Source: 40CM-2-70-7 sp035505915 (GTDB taxonomy: Bacteria > Gemmatimonadota > Gemmatimonadetes > Gemmatimonadales > GWC2-71-9). Taken from it: a stretch of DNA of 56,828 nucleotides. The stretch lies in the NCBI GenBank assembly GCA_035505915.1, contig DATJQI010000072.1:1-56828 (forward strand), given 5' to 3'. The notes below the pieces were generated by a model. The model saw nothing but the letters and a program-made list of their open reading frames with translations. It ran no database searches and was not told the DNA's origin. The position numbers were made by a program, and so were the translations under genes. Below, piece by piece: positions 1 through 7,194 of the stretch (position 1 is the first letter of the stretch; every line of letters begins with the position of its first letter).

Positions 1-142
1 AACGCCAGGGCTGGGTGAGGCGGTGATTGGGGGCCTGCACCGCGGCCTCGAGAAGACGCTCGATCTCTTCGCGCCCGATGACTCGGCCCGTGAACTGCTT
101 GATGGAACGGCGGCCGTGGATCGCTTCGTGGAGGTCCATCAT
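1..142 (-). CDS. Nitroreductase family protein, N-terminal part (runs off window)
   Basis: Reading the minus strand from an ATG-ATG pair at 142-137 gives about 47 residues beginning MMDLHEAIHGRRSIKQF, with EEIERLLEAAVQAPN following. The RRSIRxF-like start and the L-x-AAxxAPNxxLxQPW motif are typical of the FMN-binding N-terminus of the NAD(P)H nitroreductase family, where these residues contact the flavin. The rest of the gene lies beyond the left edge, so substrate class cannot be judged. An AAGG element lies 8 nt upstream of the first ATG. The gene is on the same strand as the downstream-lying glycosidase but is separated from it by a strong hairpin at 177-199. Confidence 0.75.
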   Translation of the reverse strand, partial: MMDLHEAIHGRRSIKQFTGRVIGREEIERLLEAAVQAPNHRLTQPWR

Positions 143-176
143 TCAAAATACCTTGGTGAACCCCTAGGAGCGGCTG

Positions 177-199
177 ACCCCGGGCCGGTGGCCCGGGGT
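177..199. terminator. Perfect 10-bp hairpin between two minus-strand genes
   Basis: ACCCCGGGCC (177-186) and GGCCCGGGGT (190-199) are perfect inverted repeats around a 3-nt loop. The hairpin sits just past the stop codon of the minus-strand GH89 gene and before the nitroreductase start, so it may end or slow transcription between them. No U-tract follows on the minus strand, so it is not a classical intrinsic terminator. Confidence 0.45.
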
Positions 200-204
200 T
201 GGGG

Positions 205-2403
205 TTATTGAGGGCCGACCCGCCACTTCCTCGCCAGCCGCGCCGCCGTCGCCACCGGGTCTCCTTGGGGAGTGACCCGGAAGGGCGTGGTTTCCTGCGA
301 CCAGCGCTGCTCCCAGTCACAGGAAGCCGCGGCGAATGGCGCCCGGTCAAAGGGGATTCCCTGGTCCAACGACCGGTTGAGCCGCGCGAAGAAGTCTTTC
401 CAACGGGGCAGGAAGTAGCCGGAGAACATCCCCTCCCACTCCTTATAGGCGTACAGGTTCAGGTCGTCGTTCTGACCCTCGGTGCACTTGGTGCCCCAGA
501 GCGTGATGATGTTCCGGGCATTCCACTCGTAGAGTCGCCGCTCGGCGTCGGTGGCCCCCCAGCTCCGCGCGGCCCGAATCCAGCGGCCGAGGAGGAATTC
601 GGGCCGGGTACCGACGAGCTGGTCCAGGTCCCGGAGCAGCGCCTCCACCTGTGCTTCGGCCGCGACGAGCGCCACCCGATCCTTTCGCGTGAACGCGTCC
701 TCCACCCGATTCACGAGGGGCACGCCGAGCCGGTCGAGTGTCTGCCGCGCGAGGTTCACGACGTCGTACCGGTACGCGTCGCTCGCGCCGAGTCGCGGCG
801 CGGCGGCAAGGAGCGAATCGAGGGCCTGCGCCAGGAGCGCGCCGTCATACGGCGCCACCGGCTCGGACCGGTACGCCGTGCCCTTCCTGTAGAACTGCGG
901 CCGCTCGGCCAGGAAGTTCCCGGTCTGCGGCGCCGACCGGAACGCGGTGGCGAGCAGGGTCTCCCAGGCGCTCCACGCCGACGAGTCGAAGCGGCCGTAC
1001 CGGCGCGTCATCCAGTCGCGGGTCCAGGACGTGACGTCGGGGACCGAGTCTTCCCAGGTCTGGCCGAGCACAAAATCGGGGACGATGGGGTTGGTCCCGA
1101 GCCCTTCCATGGTCATCCCGAGGCCTTCGAGACGGCCCCGCGCCGGGCTCGTGATGGCGCTGTCGAGATTGGCGGCGATTCTGGGCAGGTCGCCGTTCAC
1201 GCTCACCTTGCCGCCGAAGTTGTACAGCACGTTCCAGATCCACGGCTTGCCGTAGAAGGCGTGACGGGCCTTCCACACCGGGTACCGGTCCCCCCAGAGA
1301 TCGAGCACCAGCATCCGGTCGTCCGGCACCGCGCCGAGCATGGCCTCCGCCTGCGCGTCCTTCCAGAAATCGGACTGGTAGTAGAGGAACCACCCCTGGA
1401 TCACCCAGGTGGCCGCGGTGTCCGCCGAGTGCATGGCGGAGTAGATGGCGCGCCCCATCCCGGCCAGGAAGGTCGAGTCGTTCGAGGGCGGGTTGATCTC
1501 GTTGAAGGGATCGGCGTCGTAGAGATGGTCGGTGCCGAAGAGCTCGGTCTGCCGTTCGACGAAGCGCCGGCCGATCCGCTGGAAGAGCGAGTCCTGAGGA
1601 TCGAGGAACCAGGTGCCCGGGAACCCCGCCGACCAGTCACCGGTCTGGTGGATGGCGGCGCCCGGGAAGACCTGCGTGATGGACCGGGGAACGTGGCCGG
1701 TGAATCCCTGGAGCACCGGCGTCATGCCGAGCGAGCGCTCGCGGGCCAGGATGTGGCGCTCGAGGGTGATGTGGGAGTCGATCCAGCGGTCCGGGAGCGG
1801 CCCGCCCAGTCCGTCGATGTTGGCCATCCAGCCCCAGGGGAAGTACGCGGGGCCCACCAGGAAGTCCGCGATCTGCCCCCGGCTGAATCCGAAGTCCGTG
1901 AGCACCTGCCGCCAGACCGCTTCCTGGCCCGTGACGGCGAGCGGCGCGTTGATGCCCTTGAGGGCCATCCAGTCGATCATCGCCTGCCAGTCCCGCCAGC
2001 CCCACCACGCCATCGAGTACGAGAAGGTGCAGTAGTTGAAGAAGTAGCGGACGCGGTAGCGGGTGACGATCCGTACCGGAGACGGGACGGGGGGCAGGGT
2101 GCGGAGCGAAATCGGCTTGAGGGGAAGGGAGGGGTTCGCGCCGGCCACGTGCTCCAGGTACCAGTCGAGCGCCGACGCGATGGCGACGCCGGAGGAGCCT
2201 CGGAGAACCACGGTGCGGCCCTGGCTCTCGACTTCGAAGACGTCGTGCCCCGCGCTGTCCGGAATGGCGGCGACCTGGAAGCGGGCCGCGCTCGCCGGGA
2301 CCACACGGGCGACGAGGGCACGTGCGGCGGTCAGGTCGACGCGACCCGGGCCCTGCGCGGTGAGGGCCATCGCGAAGGCGGTGAGCCGGGCGGCGGGAAG
2401 CAC
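205..2403 (-). CDS. Alpha-N-acetylglucosaminidase, GH89 (NAGLU-like)
   Basis: 732 residues, close to the size of human NAGLU (about 743). The protein follows the GH89 plan: a small N-terminal alpha/beta domain (about 20-100), then a TIM barrel beginning RVRYFFNYCTFSYS with the aromatic run MAWWGWRDW, then an all-helical C-terminal domain. DADPFNEINPP carries Glu302, the expected acid/base, and TMEGLGTNP carries Glu433, the expected nucleophile. The family removes terminal alpha-linked N-acetylglucosamine from glycans. The start is a GTG at 2403, followed by a short hydrophobic stretch (LTAFAMALTAQG) that could be a weak signal peptide; the frame stays open upstream, so the true start could be earlier. 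It stands alone, without a sugar-uptake operon beside it. Confidence 0.9.
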   Translation of the reverse strand: MLPAARLTAFAMALTAQGPGRVDLTAARALVARVVPASAARFQVAAIPDSAGHDVFEVESQGRTVVLRGSSGVAIASALDWYLEHVAGANPSLPLKPISLRTLPPVPSPVRIVTRYRVRYFFNYCTFSYSMAWWGWRDWQAMIDWMALKGINAPLAVTGQEAVWRQVLTDFGFSRGQIADFLVGPAYFPWGWMANIDGLGGPLPDRWIDSHITLERHILARERSLGMTPVLQGFTGHVPRSITQVFPGAAIHQTGDWSAGFPGTWFLDPQDSLFQRIGRRFVERQTELFGTDHLYDADPFNEINPPSNDSTFLAGMGRAIYSAMHSADTAATWVIQGWFLYYQSDFWKDAQAEAMLGAVPDDRMLVLDLWGDRYPVWKARHAFYGKPWIWNVLYNFGGKVSVNGDLPRIAANLDSAITSPARGRLEGLGMTMEGLGTNPIVPDFVLGQTWEDSVPDVTSWTRDWMTRRYGRFDSSAWSAWETLLATAFRSAPQTGNFLAERPQFYRKGTAYRSEPVAPYDGALLAQALDSLLAAAPRLGASDAYRYDVVNLARQTLDRLGVPLVNRVEDAFTRKDRVALVAAEAQVEALLRDLDQLVGTRPEFLLGRWIRAARSWGATDAERRLYEWNARNIITLWGTKCTEGQNDDLNLYAYKEWEGMFSGYFLPRWKDFFARLNRSLDQGIPFDRAPFAAASCDWEQRWSQETTPFRVTPQGDPVATAARLARKWRVGPQ

Positions 2404-2478
2404 GAGTGATAAGCTAAGGGAAAGCCGCCAGCAGGCACGCGCCCGCTGACGGCTGTTCGTCCAGGTGCCCGGCGGTGG

Positions 2479-2904
2479 CTACGACTTACGCCGCGTCGCC
2501 GCCATCTTGAGGTTCACCTTGTCGCCCGACGCGTAGGTCGCGAGCGCCGTGCCCCACATCGAATCGCCCTTGAAGTGGGCGGTCATGTGGACGGTCACCA
2601 TCTGGCCGGCCCGGAGCGCGCTCGGATACGGACCCGCGTCCGTCACCACGCTGTCCCCGCCCATGGCCACGACCTTCACCGGAACCGCGTCGGTGCGGCC
2701 CGGGAACATCATGGTCCATCCCTTGCCGTCGGCCGTCATGGTGAGAACCTCCGTCACGACGACGCTGTCCTTCGGACCGACCATGGTCTTGGCGTCCCAG
2801 GTTCCGGCGATGTCGGCCATCTTCATGCCCATCGGCTGCTGGGCCGCGGCGCCGGTGACGATACCGGCGAGCAGGGCCATTGAAGCGAAAGCGGTGCGGT
2901 GCAT
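2479..2904 (-). CDS. Small secreted protein of unknown function
   Basis: 141 residues. The ATG at 2904 is chosen because it is preceded by GGGAG at good spacing and opens a clear signal peptide, MHRTAFASMALLAGIVTGAAAQ, with an AAA-Q cleavage site. A longer frame to 2991 would bury this signal. The mature part (ADIAGTWDAKTMVGPKDSVVVTEVLTM, written here only in outline) looks like a small beta-sheet protein with a GTWD start resembling lipocalin-like or DUF domains that read out a reaction product. Methionine content is high (MGMKM, TMMFP, MTAHF). It is followed on the same strand by the GH89 gene 75 bp later, so the two may be cotranscribed. Function unknown. Confidence 0.7.
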   Translation of the reverse strand: MHRTAFASMALLAGIVTGAAAQQPMGMKMADIAGTWDAKTMVGPKDSVVVTEVLTMTADGKGWTMMFPGRTDAVPVKVVAMGGDSVVTDAGPYPSALRAGQMVTVHMTAHFKGDSMWGTALATYASGDKVNLKMAATRRKS

Positions 2905-3011
2905 GGAGCTCCCTCGAGAAACGAGACGGTGCGCGGGCTGTTGCGGGACGAAACTGCAGGGCGAAGCTACACCTCGCGCCCCGAAGCGCAAACTGGAACA
3001 TTTAACCCGCC

Positions 3012-4490
3012 ATGCCAGACGCCCGCCTCTCCAAGTCCCGCTTCACCTCCGGCCTCCAGTGCCACAAGAAGCTCTGGTGGGAAGTGCACGAGCCCGACGC
3101 CCCGGAGCTGCAACCCGACCGTGTGCTTCAAGATCTGTTCGACCAGGGCCACCAGGTGGGCGAGGCCGCGCGCGCCCGCTATCCCGGCGGCGTCCTCATC
3201 GATCTCCCGCGCCACGCGTACGCCGAGCGCGCCCTCGCCACGCGACAGGCGCTCGAGGCCGGCGCCCCCGTGGTGTTCGAGGCCACGTTCATCTCCGACG
3301 GCGTGTCCGTGGCGATTGACGTGCTGGAACGCGTGACCGAGGGCTTCCGCCTCACGGAAGTGAAGGCGTCCAACTCACAGAAACCCGAGCACATCCCCGA
3401 TGTCGCGGTTCAGGCGCGGATCGCCCGGGCGTCCGGGGTCAAGATCTCCGCCACGGAGGTGCTGCACCTGAACGGAGACTTCCGGAACCCCGACGTCGGC
3501 GACCTCTTTGCCCTTACCGACGTGACCCGCGAAGTGGCCGCGTTCCTGCCCCAGGTGCCGGATGAAATCGTTCGCCAGAAGGCGATGCTCGCCGGGCCAC
3601 TCCCCACCGTCGCCATCGGCGCGCACTGCTTCGAGCCCCGCGAGTGTCCGTTCCTGGACCGATGCTGGCCCAAGAACCCCGACCACATCCGGAACCTCGC
3701 GGGCGTGGGACCCAAGAAGACCGTCGGCTTTCTGGCCCGCGGCATCGACTCCATCGATCGTCTGCCCGCGAACGAGAAGCTCACCCTCACGCAGAAACGC
3801 CAGCTCAAGGCCCTCGCCGAGAAGCGATTGATCGTCGAGCCGGCGCTGGCGGAGCGGCTCGAGCCGTTCACCGGCGCGGCCCGCCTGGGCTTCCTCGACT
3901 TCGAGACCATTTCCCGCGCCATCCCGGTGTGGCCCGGCATGGCGCCGTGGCAGCAGGCCGCCGCCCAGTTCAGCTACCACGAACGCCAGCCCGACGGCAC
4001 TTACACCCACGCGGCCTTCCTCGCCGAGGGCCCCGAGGACGCCCGGCCCCCGCTCGCGCAGGCGATGATCACGGCCACCGCGAACGCCGATCGGGTGGCG
4101 ACCTACACGGCGTTCGAGAAGACGCGCATCCGGGAGCTCCAGCGCGCGGTTCCGGCGCTCGCCTCGGAGCTCGCGGCCCTCGAGGCGAAGCTGATCGATC
4201 TGCACCCCGTGATCCGGGACTGTGTCTACCACCCCGACTTCAACGGTTCGTTCAGCTTGAAGGCAATTCTCACGCCGCTCGTTCCGGAGCTGACCTACAG
4301 CGATCTGGTCATCGTCGACGGGCGGATCGCGAGCGTGGAGATCGCCCGGCTCCTGTTCGTCGCCGACAAGATCCCGAAGCACGAGCGCGATCGGGTGCGG
4401 GAGGATCTGCTCAACTACTGCGAGCGGGACACCTGGGCGATGGTGCGGCTCACGGAGGTCCTGCGGACGCTATCTTTGCCCGCGCGATGA
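3012..4490 (+). CDS. DUF2779 protein: Cas4/RecB-like nuclease fused to DEDD exonuclease
   Basis: 492 residues with two nuclease-like halves. The N-terminal half has the layout of a Cas4/AddB-type PD-(D/E)xK domain: Cys17, then VVFEAT (Glu90), AIDV (Asp103), LTEVKAS (Glu116, Lys118), and a cysteine trio Cys206, Cys212, Cys218 that with Cys17 could hold an iron-sulfur cluster. The C-terminal half is DUF2779, with LDFETI (Asp297, Glu299) and YCERDT (Asp473), which match the first and last motifs of DEDD 3'-5' exonucleases. A role in DNA processing or repair is inferred; the substrate is unknown. There is no CRISPR array or cas gene nearby. Its stop overlaps a mini-ORF that in turn overlaps kinase 1. 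Confidence 0.8.
   Translation: MPDARLSKSRFTSGLQCHKKLWWEVHEPDAPELQPDRVLQDLFDQGHQVGEAARARYPGGVLIDLPRHAYAERALATRQALEAGAPVVFEATFISDGVSVAIDVLERVTEGFRLTEVKASNSQKPEHIPDVAVQARIARASGVKISATEVLHLNGDFRNPDVGDLFALTDVTREVAAFLPQVPDEIVRQKAMLAGPLPTVAIGAHCFEPRECPFLDRCWPKNPDHIRNLAGVGPKKTVGFLARGIDSIDRLPANEKLTLTQKRQLKALAEKRLIVEPALAERLEPFTGAARLGFLDFETISRAIPVWPGMAPWQQAAAQFSYHERQPDGTYTHAAFLAEGPEDARPPLAQAMITATANADRVATYTAFEKTRIRELQRAVPALASELAALEAKLIDLHPVIRDCVYHPDFNGSFSLKAILTPLVPELTYSDLVIVDGRIASVEIARLLFVADKIPKHERDRVREDLLNYCERDTWAMVRLTEVLRTLSLPAR
4471..4478 (+). promoter_or_regulatory. TATCTTTG element upstream of kinase 1 mini-ORF
   Basis: TATCTTTG lies inside the end of the DUF2779 gene, with the ATG of the mini-ORF at 4487, 10 nt past the TATCTT core. 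The same TATCTTTGCCC block precedes kinase 2 with identical spacing, and CATCTTTGCCC precedes kinase 4. It resembles the Bacteroidota -7 element TAnnTTTG, but no clear upstream -33 box is visible. Confidence 0.4.
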
Positions 4491-4528
4491 CCCCTTCGGC
4501 GCACCACCTCCCGGCGCTCGGGACATGA
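4487..4528 (+). CDS. Mini-ORF (13 aa) coupling DUF2779 gene to kinase 1
   Basis: ATG at 4487 overlaps the DUF2779 stop (ATGA), and the 13-codon frame MTPSAHHLPALGT ends in a TGA that overlaps the kinase ATG at 4525 (ACATGA). A second mini-ORF with the same ending, PSAH..P..GT, sits in the identical place before kinase 3 (19701-19766). The double stop-start overlap would carry ribosomes from the upstream gene into the kinase. Translation is inferred; the similarity could simply be left over from duplication of the kinase region. Confidence 0.4.
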   Translation: MTPSAHHLPALGT

Positions 4529-7194
4529 CCATCGAGCGCCTCAGGGCGAGCCTATCCGACCGCTACCGCATCGAGCGCGAGCTGGGCGCGGGCGGGATGG
4601 CGACGGTCTACCTGGCGCACGATCTCCGGCACGATCGCAAGGTCGCCGTGAAGGTGCTGCAGCCCGAGCTGGCCGCGGTCATCGGCGCCGACCGGTTTCT
4701 GGCCGAGATCAGGACGACGGCCAATCTCCAGCATCCGAACATCCTGGCGCTGTTCGATTCCGGGGCCGCCGACGGCTTCCTCTATTACGTGATGCCGTTC
4801 ATCGAGGGCGAATCGCTCCGGGATCGGCTGGTCCGCGAAAAGCAGCTGCCGGTCGCCGAGGCGGTCCGCGTCGCGGGGGAGGTGGCGGGGGCGCTCGAGT
4901 ACGCGCATCGGCGCGGCGTGATCCACCGGGACATCAAGCCCGAGAACATCCTGCTGCTCGACGGCCGGGCGCTCGTGGCCGATTTCGGGATCGCGCTCGC
5001 CGCCTCGCGCGCCGGCGGCACCCGCATGACCGAGACCGGCATGTCCCTCGGCACCCCGCACTACATGAGTCCCGAGCAGGCGATGGGCGAGCGCGACATC
5101 ACCGCCAAGAGCGACGTCTACGCCCTGGGCTGCGTCACGTACGAAATGCTGGTCGGGGATCCGCCCTTCACGGGGCCCACGGCGCAGGCGGTGGTCGCGA
5201 AGGTCCTCACCGAGAAGCCCCAGCCGCCGTCGAAGTTCCGGGACACGGTGCCGGAGTCGGTGGACGAGGCGGTCCTCACCGCGCTGGCGAAGCTTCCGGC
5301 CGACCGTTTCGCCTCGGCGGGGGAGTTCGCCGCGGCGCTGGGCGGCGAGGTCGGAGCCCCGGGGTTCCGGGCGACCCGGGCGCGGACTCTCACGCGGGAA
5401 GCGCCGCGGACCTGGAGCGCGCGGTCACCCTTGCCGTGGGTGGCCGTGTGCGGACTCCTCGGTGTCGCCGCGATCTGGGGATGGCTGCGCCGGGGGGAAC
5501 GGGCCGAGGCGGCGGTCATTCGTTTCGAGCTCAAGCCCGACAACCTCGCGCTGGCCATCGGCGGAGTCGCCACGCAGGTGGCGCTGTCGCCGGACGGGCG
5601 GATCATCGCCTACCTGGGCGGGGCTACCGGCGGCGCCTGGATGATCTACCTCCGGAACCTCGATCACCTCGCCGTCCGGGCCGTTCCCGGCACCGAGGGC
5701 GCCCTGAACCCCCAGTTCTCGCCGGACGGACGGTGGATCGCGTTCCGGGCGCCGGACGGGAAACTGAAGAAGGTCGCGGTCGATGGCAGCACGGTCACGA
5801 CGATCTGTTCCATCGACATCAGCGGGACCCAGGCCGCCGGCCTCACGTGGCTCACGGATCGGGAGATCGTCTTCGCCCGCGGGACCTACTCGGAAGGGCG
5901 CGGTCTGTACCGCGTGTCGGCGGACGGCGGAGACCCCAGGCGCTTCTCGCAGCTCGACTCCGCTTCGGGCGAGCGGCTCCAGCTGTCCCCGCTCGCGGCC
6001 GACGACGGCCGCCTGCTCCTCTACAGCAGCACCATCGCGAGCACCACCGATCTGAACATCGGCGTCATCCCGATGGCCACGGGGAAGCCCAAGGTGTTCG
6101 CCGCGCTGAAGGGGATCCGTGCCGTGGGACTCGCGGGCGGCCAGCTGATCTATGTTCGCGGAGACGGCGCCATCATGGCCGCGCCCTTCGACGCGCGGCG
6201 CCTCGAGGTGGGGACTCCGGTGCAGGTGGACGACAGTATCGCGGTCCCGGCCTCGGGGTGGGACACCCCGGTCGCGCTTTCGGCATCGGGAACCCTCTTC
6301 TATCAGCACGGCGGCGCGGTGAGCCAGCTCGTGACCGTCGACGCTCACGGCCAGTCCCGTCCCATTCTCGACGCGGCCCAGGTGTACCTGCACCCGCGTC
6401 TTTCGCCCGACGGCCGCCGGCTGGCGTACGAAGTGCAGGGAGCCACCGAGGCGCAGATCTGGGTGACCGATCTGGCGCTGCACACCCGGGAGCGGATCAC
6501 CCGCGAAGGGTTCAACAACCGGCCCGAATGGTCCCCCGACGGGCGCCTCCTGCTCTACACCTCCTCGCGCGAGCCGAACAACTCCATCTGGATGCAGCCG
6601 TCCGACGGCTCCGCCGACGCCACGCTGCTCTATCACGCGGACAATCCGATCCGCGAAGGCATGTTCACACCCGACGGCCGGTCGGTGATCTACCGGGCCG
6701 ACACGCCCGACTCGAACCGCAACGTCTACCTGATTCCGCTCCAGGGCGAAAAGAAGCCGGTGGGGATCCTCACCACCGTCGCCGACGAGAAGGAGCCGCG
6801 CGTCTCTCCCGACTCGAAGTGGCTCGCGTACGTGTCCAACGAATCCGGCGTCGAAGAGGTATACGTGCGCGCCCTGATGCCGGGCGGGGCCCGGCTGCCG
6901 GTATCGTCCGGCGGAGGCGGGGAGCCGGTCTGGTCCCGGGACGGCCGCCGGCTGTATTACCGCGCGGGGCTGAAACTCCTCGTCACCACGGTGACCACGT
7001 CGCCCCGGCTGGCCGTCAGCGCGCCGGAGGTGGTGTTCGACGGCCCGTACGCGACCGACTCCTACCACCCCGATTACGACGTCGCCCCCGACGGCCGGAG
7101 CTTCGTGATGATCCGGCCCGTGGAGCAGAACCGGCAGCTCGTGGTCGCGGTGAACTGGATCACGGAGCTCCGGCGGCGACTGGGCGGCCGCTAG
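4525..7194 (+). CDS. Receptor-type Ser/Thr protein kinase 1, C-terminal PD40 beta-propeller
   Basis: 889 residues. The PknB-like kinase domain (about 12-275) is complete: glycine loop GAGGMATV (21-28), Lys43, HRDIKPEN with Asp136, DFG at 153-155, and the APE-equivalent SPEQ. A membrane helix at about 303-320 (LPWVAVCGLLGVAAIWGWL) separates it from a periplasmic part built from TolB/PD40 repeats, recognised by repeated SPDGR/SPDSK turns. The kinase would therefore sense something outside the cytoplasmic membrane and phosphorylate cytoplasmic targets. The ligand is unknown. It shares its stop with the convergent gene at 7191 through a CTAG palindrome. Its first 50 codons are nearly identical to those of kinase 3. 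Confidence 0.92.
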   Translation: MTIERLRASLSDRYRIERELGAGGMATVYLAHDLRHDRKVAVKVLQPELAAVIGADRFLAEIRTTANLQHPNILALFDSGAADGFLYYVMPFIEGESLRDRLVREKQLPVAEAVRVAGEVAGALEYAHRRGVIHRDIKPENILLLDGRALVADFGIALAASRAGGTRMTETGMSLGTPHYMSPEQAMGERDITAKSDVYALGCVTYEMLVGDPPFTGPTAQAVVAKVLTEKPQPPSKFRDTVPESVDEAVLTALAKLPADRFASAGEFAAALGGEVGAPGFRATRARTLTREAPRTWSARSPLPWVAVCGLLGVAAIWGWLRRGERAEAAVIRFELKPDNLALAIGGVATQVALSPDGRIIAYLGGATGGAWMIYLRNLDHLAVRAVPGTEGALNPQFSPDGRWIAFRAPDGKLKKVAVDGSTVTTICSIDISGTQAAGLTWLTDREIVFARGTYSEGRGLYRVSADGGDPRRFSQLDSASGERLQLSPLAADDGRLLLYSSTIASTTDLNIGVIPMATGKPKVFAALKGIRAVGLAGGQLIYVRGDGAIMAAPFDARRLEVGTPVQVDDSIAVPASGWDTPVALSASGTLFYQHGGAVSQLVTVDAHGQSRPILDAAQVYLHPRLSPDGRRLAYEVQGATEAQIWVTDLALHTRERITREGFNNRPEWSPDGRLLLYTSSREPNNSIWMQPSDGSADATLLYHADNPIREGMFTPDGRSVIYRADTPDSNRNVYLIPLQGEKKPVGILTTVADEKEPRVSPDSKWLAYVSNESGVEEVYVRALMPGGARLPVSSGGGGEPVWSRDGRRLYYRAGLKLLVTTVTTSPRLAVSAPEVVFDGPYATDSYHPDYDVAPDGRSFVMIRPVEQNRQLVVAVNWITELRRRLGGR

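Noticed and set aside
3012..4490. Cas4 of a CRISPR system
   Set aside because: No CRISPR repeats or other cas genes in the window, and the C-terminal DUF2779 domain is not part of Cas4.
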